Assembly: GCA_002007465.1 (NCBI GenBank)
Contig: LNAC01000857.1
Span: 302,191 to 366,190 of the forward strand
DNA: 64,000 nucleotides
Origin: Ailurus styani
Taxonomy: Eukaryota; Chordata; Mammalia; Carnivora; Ailuridae
Direction: 5' to 3'
A model generated the notes under the pieces. The model was not told the origin of the DNA, did no database searches, and saw nothing but the letters and a program-made list of their open reading frames with translations. A program made the translations under genes and the position numbers. Of this stretch, positions 59,286-64,000 are shown piece after piece; positions within the stretch are counted from its first letter, which is position 1; the number at the start of each line of letters is the position of its first letter.

Positions 59286-59968
59286 ACACGTTTTATTATT
59301 TTGACTTTTTTTTGCCTCAGGGGTACAGGTCTGTGAATCATCAGGCTTACAAATGTCACAGCACTCACCATACCACAAACCCTCCCCAATGTCCATAACC
59401 CATCCACCCTATCCCTACCCTCCCACTCCCCAGGAACCCTCAATCTGTTCCATGAGATTAAGAGTCTCATGGTTTGCCTACTTCCCCATTTCATCTTGTT
59501 TCATTATATTTCCCTCCCTACCCCCCACAACCCCCGACATGCCCCTCAAGTTCTTCATATCAGAGAAATCATATGATAATTCTCTTTCTCTGATTGACTT
59601 ATTTCACTTAGCGTGATATCCTTTAGTTCCATCCACGTCATTGCAAATGGCAAGATTTCATTTCTTTTGATGGCTGCATAGTATTCCACTGTATACATAT
59701 ACCACCTTTTCTTTATTCATTCACCTGCTGATGGACATCTAGGTTCTTTCCAGAGTTTGGTAATTATGGAGATTGGTGCTATAAACATTCATGTGCATGT
59801 GCCCCTCAGGATCACTACCTTTGTTTCTAGGGTAAATACCCAGTAGTGTGATTGCTGGGTGATAGGGTAGCTCTACTGTCAACTTTTTAGGGAGCTTCCA
59901 TACTGTTTTCCAGAGTGACTGCACCAGCTTGCACTCCGACCAACAGTGTAGGAGGGTTCCCTTTTCTT

Positions 59969-60170
59969 TTCTTTTTTTTTAAGATTTTATTTATTTTTTT
60001 GATGGAGAGAGAGAGAGAGATTACAAGTAGGCAGAGAGGCAAGCAGAGAGAGAGGAAGAAGCAGGCTCCCTGCCGAGCATGGAGCCCGATGCGGGCCTAT
60101 ATCCCAGGACCCTGAGATCATGACCTGAGCTGAAGGCAGAGCCTTTAAACCACTGAGCCACTAGGCGCCC
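59969..60170 (-). mobile_element. CAN-SINE with perfect 16-bp target duplication
   Basis: A complete SINE on the reverse strand. AGGGTTCCCTTTTCTT lies at 59,953-59,968 and 60,171-60,186. Confidence 0.96.
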
Positions 60171-63100
60171 AGGGTTCCCTTTTCTTCGCATCCTCGCCAA
60201 CATCTGTCATTTCCTGACGTGTTAATTTTAGCCATTCTGACTGGTGTGAGGTGTTATCTCACTGTGGTTTTGATTTGTATTTCTCTAATGCCGAGGAATG
60301 TTGAACACTCTCATGTGTCTGTTGGCAATTTTAAAGTCTTTGGAGAAATGTCTATTCATGTCTTCTGCCCATTTCTTTACTGGGTTATTTGTTCTATGGG
60401 TGTTGAATTTGAGAAGTTCCTTATAGATTTTGGATACAAGCCCTTTATCTGATATGTCATTTGCAAGTATCTTCTCCCATTCTGTCAGTTGTCTATTGGT
60501 TCTGTTGACTGTTTCCATGGCTGTGCAAAAGCTTTTCATCTTGATGAAGTCCCAATAGTTCATTTTTGCCACTGCTTCCCTTGCCTTTGATGATGTTCCT
60601 AAGAAGAAGTTGCTGAGGCTGAGGTAGAATAGGTTGCTGCCTGTGTTCTCCTCAAGGATGTTGATGGATTCCTTTCTCACATTGAGGTCTTTCATCCATT
60701 TTGAGTCTATTTTTTTGTGTGGCATGAGGAAGTGATACAGTTTCATTTTTCTGTATTTGGCTGTCCAGTTTTTCCAACACCATTTGTTGAAGAGACTGTC
60801 TTTTTTCCATTGGACATTCTTTCCTGCTTTGTTGAAGATCAGCTGACCATATAGTTGAGGGTCCATTTCTGGGCTCTCTCTTCTGTTCCACTAGTCTATG
60901 TGTCTGTTTTTGTGCCAGTACCATACTGTCCTGATGATTACAATTTCGGAATAGAGCTTGAAGTCTGAAATTGTGATACCACCAACTTTGGTTTTCTTTT
61001 TGAACCTTCCTGTGGCTATTTGGGGTCTTTTCTGGTTCCAGATAAATTTTAGGATTATTTGTTCCATTTCATTGAAATAAATTGCTGGTATTTTGGTGGG
61101 GATTGCATTAAATGTGTAGATTATACTAGGTAGCATAGACATTTTCACAATATTTGTTCTGCCCATCCATAAGCATGGAACGTTTTTCCACTTCTTTGTG
61201 TCTTCCTCAATTTCTTTCAAGAGTACATTATTATGGTTTTCTAAGTACAGATTCTTTGCCTCTTTGGTTAGGTTTATTCCTAGGTATCTTTTGGTTTTTA
61301 TGTGCAACTGTAAATGGGATTGACTCCGTAATTTCTCTTTCTTCTGTTTTGTTGTTGGTATATAGAAATGCAACTGATTTCTGCGCATTGACATTATATT
61401 CTCACAAATTACTGAATTCCTGTATGAGTTCTAGCAGTTTTGGAGTGGAGTCCTTTGGGTTTTCCACATAAAGTATCATATCATCTGCAAAGAATGAGAG
61501 TTTGACTTCTTCCTTGCCAATTTAGATGCCTTTTATCTCTTTTTGTGGTCTGATTGCTGAGGCTAGGACTTCGAGTACTATGTTCAATAGCAGTGGTGAT
61601 AGTGGACAGCCCTGCCGTGTTCCTGACTTTAGGGGAAAAGCTCTCAGTTTTTCTCCATAGAGAATGATATTCTTTGTGGGTTTTTCATAGATGGCTTTGA
61701 TGATACTAAGGTATGTACACTCTATGACTACGCTGTGAAGAGTTTTGATCAAGTAAGCGTGCTGTACTTTGACAAATACTTTTTCAGCATCTATTGAGAT
61801 TACCATATGGTTCTTGTTCTTTCTTTTATTAATGTCTTGTATTGCATTGATTGATTTGAGAATGTTAAACCAACCTTGCAGCCTGGGAATAAATCCCACT
61901 TGGTCGTGGTGAATAATACTTTTAATGTGCTGTTGGATCCTTTTGGCTAGTATTTTGTTGAGGATTGTTGCATCCGCGTTCATCAAGGATATTGGTCTGT
62001 AGTTCTCCTTTTTGATGGGGTCTTTCCCTGGTTTTGGATCAAGGTAATGCTGGCCTCATAAAATGAGTTTGGAAGTTTTCCTTCTATTTCTATTTTTTGG
62101 AACAGTTTCAGGAGAGTAGGTTTTAATTATTCTTTGAATGTTAGGGAGAATTCCCCTGGGAAGCCATCTGACCCTGGGCTCTTGTTTGTTGGGAGATTTT
62201 TGATGACTGCTTCAATCCCAATACTGATTATGAGACTATTCAGGTTTTCAATTTCTTCCAGTTCAGTTTTGGTAGTTTATATTTCTCTAGGAATGCATCC
62301 ACTTCTTCCGGATTGTCAAATTTGCTGCTGTAGAGTTGCTCATAATATGTTTTTATAATTCCTTGTTTTTCTTTGGTGTTGGTTGTGATCTCTCCTCTTT
62401 CATTCATGATTTTATTAATTTGAGTCCTTTCTCTTTTCTTTTGGATAAGTCTTTCCAGGGGTTTATCAATCTTATTAATTCTTTCAAAGAACCAGCTCTT
62501 AGTTTCATTGATTTGTTCCACTGTTCTTTTGGTTTCTGTTTCATAGATTTCTGCTCTGATATTTATTATTTCTCTTCTCTTGCTGAGTTTAGGCTTGCTT
62601 TGCTGTTCTTTCTCCAGCTCCTTTAGGTGTAAGGTTAGGTTGTGTACTAGAGACCATTCTTGTTTCTTGAGAAAGGCTTGTATTGCTAGATAATTTCCTC
62701 TCAGGACTGGTTTTGCTGTGTCCCAAAGATTTTGAACACTTGTGTTTTCATTTTCAACCGTTTATCTGGATGTTTTAAATTCCTCTTTAATTTCCCAGTT
62801 GACCCATTCATTCTTTAGTAGGATGTTTTTTGGCTTCCATGTATTTAAGTTCATTCCAACTTTCCTCTTGTGATTGAGGTCTAGATTCAGAGCATTATGG
62901 TCCAAAAATATGCATGGAATGATTCCAATCTTTTGGTACCTGTTCAGACCTGATTTTTAACCCAGGATATGACATAACCTGGAGAACGTTCCATGTGCCC
63001 TAGAGAAGAATGTCTATTCTGTAGTTTTGGGATGGAATGTTCTGAATATATCTGTGATGTCCAACTGGTCCAGGGTGTCATTTAAAGCCTTTATCTCCTT

Positions 63101-63345
63101 GTTGCTCTTTTTCTTAGAAGACCTGTCCATTTCAGTTAGGAGCGGTGTTACTTCCCCTACTATTATTGTATTATTGTCAATGTGTTTCTTTGATTTTGTT
63201 ATTAATTGTGTTATATAATTGGCTGCTCCCATGTTAGGGGCATAGATATTTAAAATTGTTAGATATTCTTGTTGAATAGATCCTTTAAGTGTGACACAGT
63301 GTCCTCATCTCTTATTATAGTCTTTGGCTTAAAATCTAATTTATA

Positions 63346-63541
63346 GGGCGCCTGGGTGGCTCAGTGGGTTAAAGCCTCTGCTTTCGGCTCAGGTCATGAT
63401 CTCAGGGTCCTGGGATTTCTTTGATTTTGTTATTAATTGTGTTATATAATTGGTGCTTCCCCCCCCTCTCTCTCTGCCTGCCTCTCTGCCTCCTTGTGAT
63501 CTCTCTCCCACTGTGAAATGAATAAATAAAATCTTTTAAAA
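63346..63541 (+). mobile_element. CAN-SINE with a foreign internal patch
   Basis: The head (GGGCGCCTGGGTGGCTCAG), CT-rich body and tail are those of a young SINE. The perfect target duplication AAAATCTAATTTATA lies at 63,331-63,345 and 63,542-63,556. In the middle, 63,416-63,453 is not SINE sequence but an exact copy of L1 sequence at 63,185-63,222 (see findings). Confidence 0.93.
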
Positions 63542-64000
63542 AAAATCTAATTTATATGATACAAGGATTGCCACTTCAGCTTTCTTTTGATATCCATTGG
63601 CATGGTAAATTGTTTTCCACCCTCACTTTAAATCTAGAGGTATCTTTGGGTCTAAAATTAGTTTCCTGTAAAGAGCATATCGATGGGTCTTGTTTTTTTT
63701 ATCCATTCTGATAACCTGTGCCTTTTATTTGGGGCATTTATTCTACTCACATTCAGGGTAACTATTGAGAGATGTGAATTTACAGTCACTTTATTGCCTA
63801 TAAAATGCCTGTTACTGTAAATTGCGTCTCTTCCTTTCTGCTATATGTTTCTCTTAGGCTCTCTTTGCTTAGAGGACCCCTTTCAATATTTCCTGTAGGG
63901 CTGGCTGGCATAGTGTTTGCAAATTCCTTTAGTTTTTGTTTGTCCTGGAAGATTTTATCTCTCCTATTTTCAATGACAGCCTAGCTGGATATAGTATTCT

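Larger units (their letters stand above)
59290..64000 (-). mobile_element. Long L1 (3'UTR, ORF2), continues beyond the window
   Basis: The complement runs from the 3'UTR (59,300-59,580) through the ORF2 C-terminus (open piece 60,285-60,866), mid-ORF2 (60,891-61,394), the RT region (61,522-61,986; 62,240-62,521) and the endonuclease region (63,014-63,232), to beyond 64,000. Stops and frameshifts show it is dead. It is split by SINEs at 59,969-60,170 and 63,346-63,541. Confidence 0.9.

Noticed and set aside
1..64000. CRISPR arrays, operons, phage or plasmid features
   Set aside because: The window is mammalian nuclear DNA. Regular repeats seen are microsatellites or transposons, with no spacer-repeat array.

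Overview
This is vertebrate nuclear DNA, almost certainly from a carnivoran and most likely a mustelid-type caniform. The evidence is about 18 tRNA-Lys-derived CAN-SINEs (head GGGCGCCTGGGTGGCTCAG, CT-rich tail, AAATAAATAAAATCTT, poly-A) in both orientations, and carnivore-type L1 3' ends and 5'UTRs. The only intact protein-coding genes are two nearly identical spindlin-2 genes. Human SPIN2A and SPIN2B form a pair on Xp11.21, so this is probably the orthologous X-linked locus; the very high L1 load fits an X chromosome, but linkage is inferred.

Layout. Positions 1-2,867 are ordinary intergenic DNA with two SINEs and an L1 3' end. Positions 2,868-7,456 hold SPIN2 copy A inside a segmental duplication, with a CpG-rich 5' end, a 258-codon CDS in one exon, a poly-A signal and an assembly gap at 6,473-7,001. 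Positions 7,457-15,172 are spacer: single-copy sequence, old L1/L2-type fragments, an extremely AT-rich block and two SINEs. Positions 15,173-20,068 hold SPIN2 copy B in the same orientation. Positions 20,069-25,900 are single-copy DNA with SINEs, L1 tails and a decayed ERV-L-like pol (+ strand). From about 25,900 to the end the window is almost entirely nested transposable elements: L1 in L1, two 5'-inverted L1s, an ERV pro/RT relic (- strand), a Tigger1-like DNA transposon split at least four ways, one full-length but dead L1 (46.9-53.8 kb), and a long minus-strand L1 running off the right end.

The two SPIN2 proteins are predicted nuclear readers of methylated histone H3 with three Tudor-like repeats. 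They differ by one residue (Cys46 in A, Arg46 in B). Their bodies are almost identical, but the DNA upstream of the CpG-rich first exon and downstream of the unit differs, so any functional divergence is more likely regulatory than biochemical.

I found no undescribed gene system. The least expected signals are structural: (1) a near-perfect SPIN2 duplication with abrupt edges; (2) two places, one in an L1 and one in a SINE, where 31 and about 37 bases are replaced by an equal-length exact copy of sequence lying 231-294 bp away; (3) an L1 inserted in antiparallel register inside another L1, giving a foldback; and (4) a Tigger1 relic whose layers can be ordered by target-site duplications.
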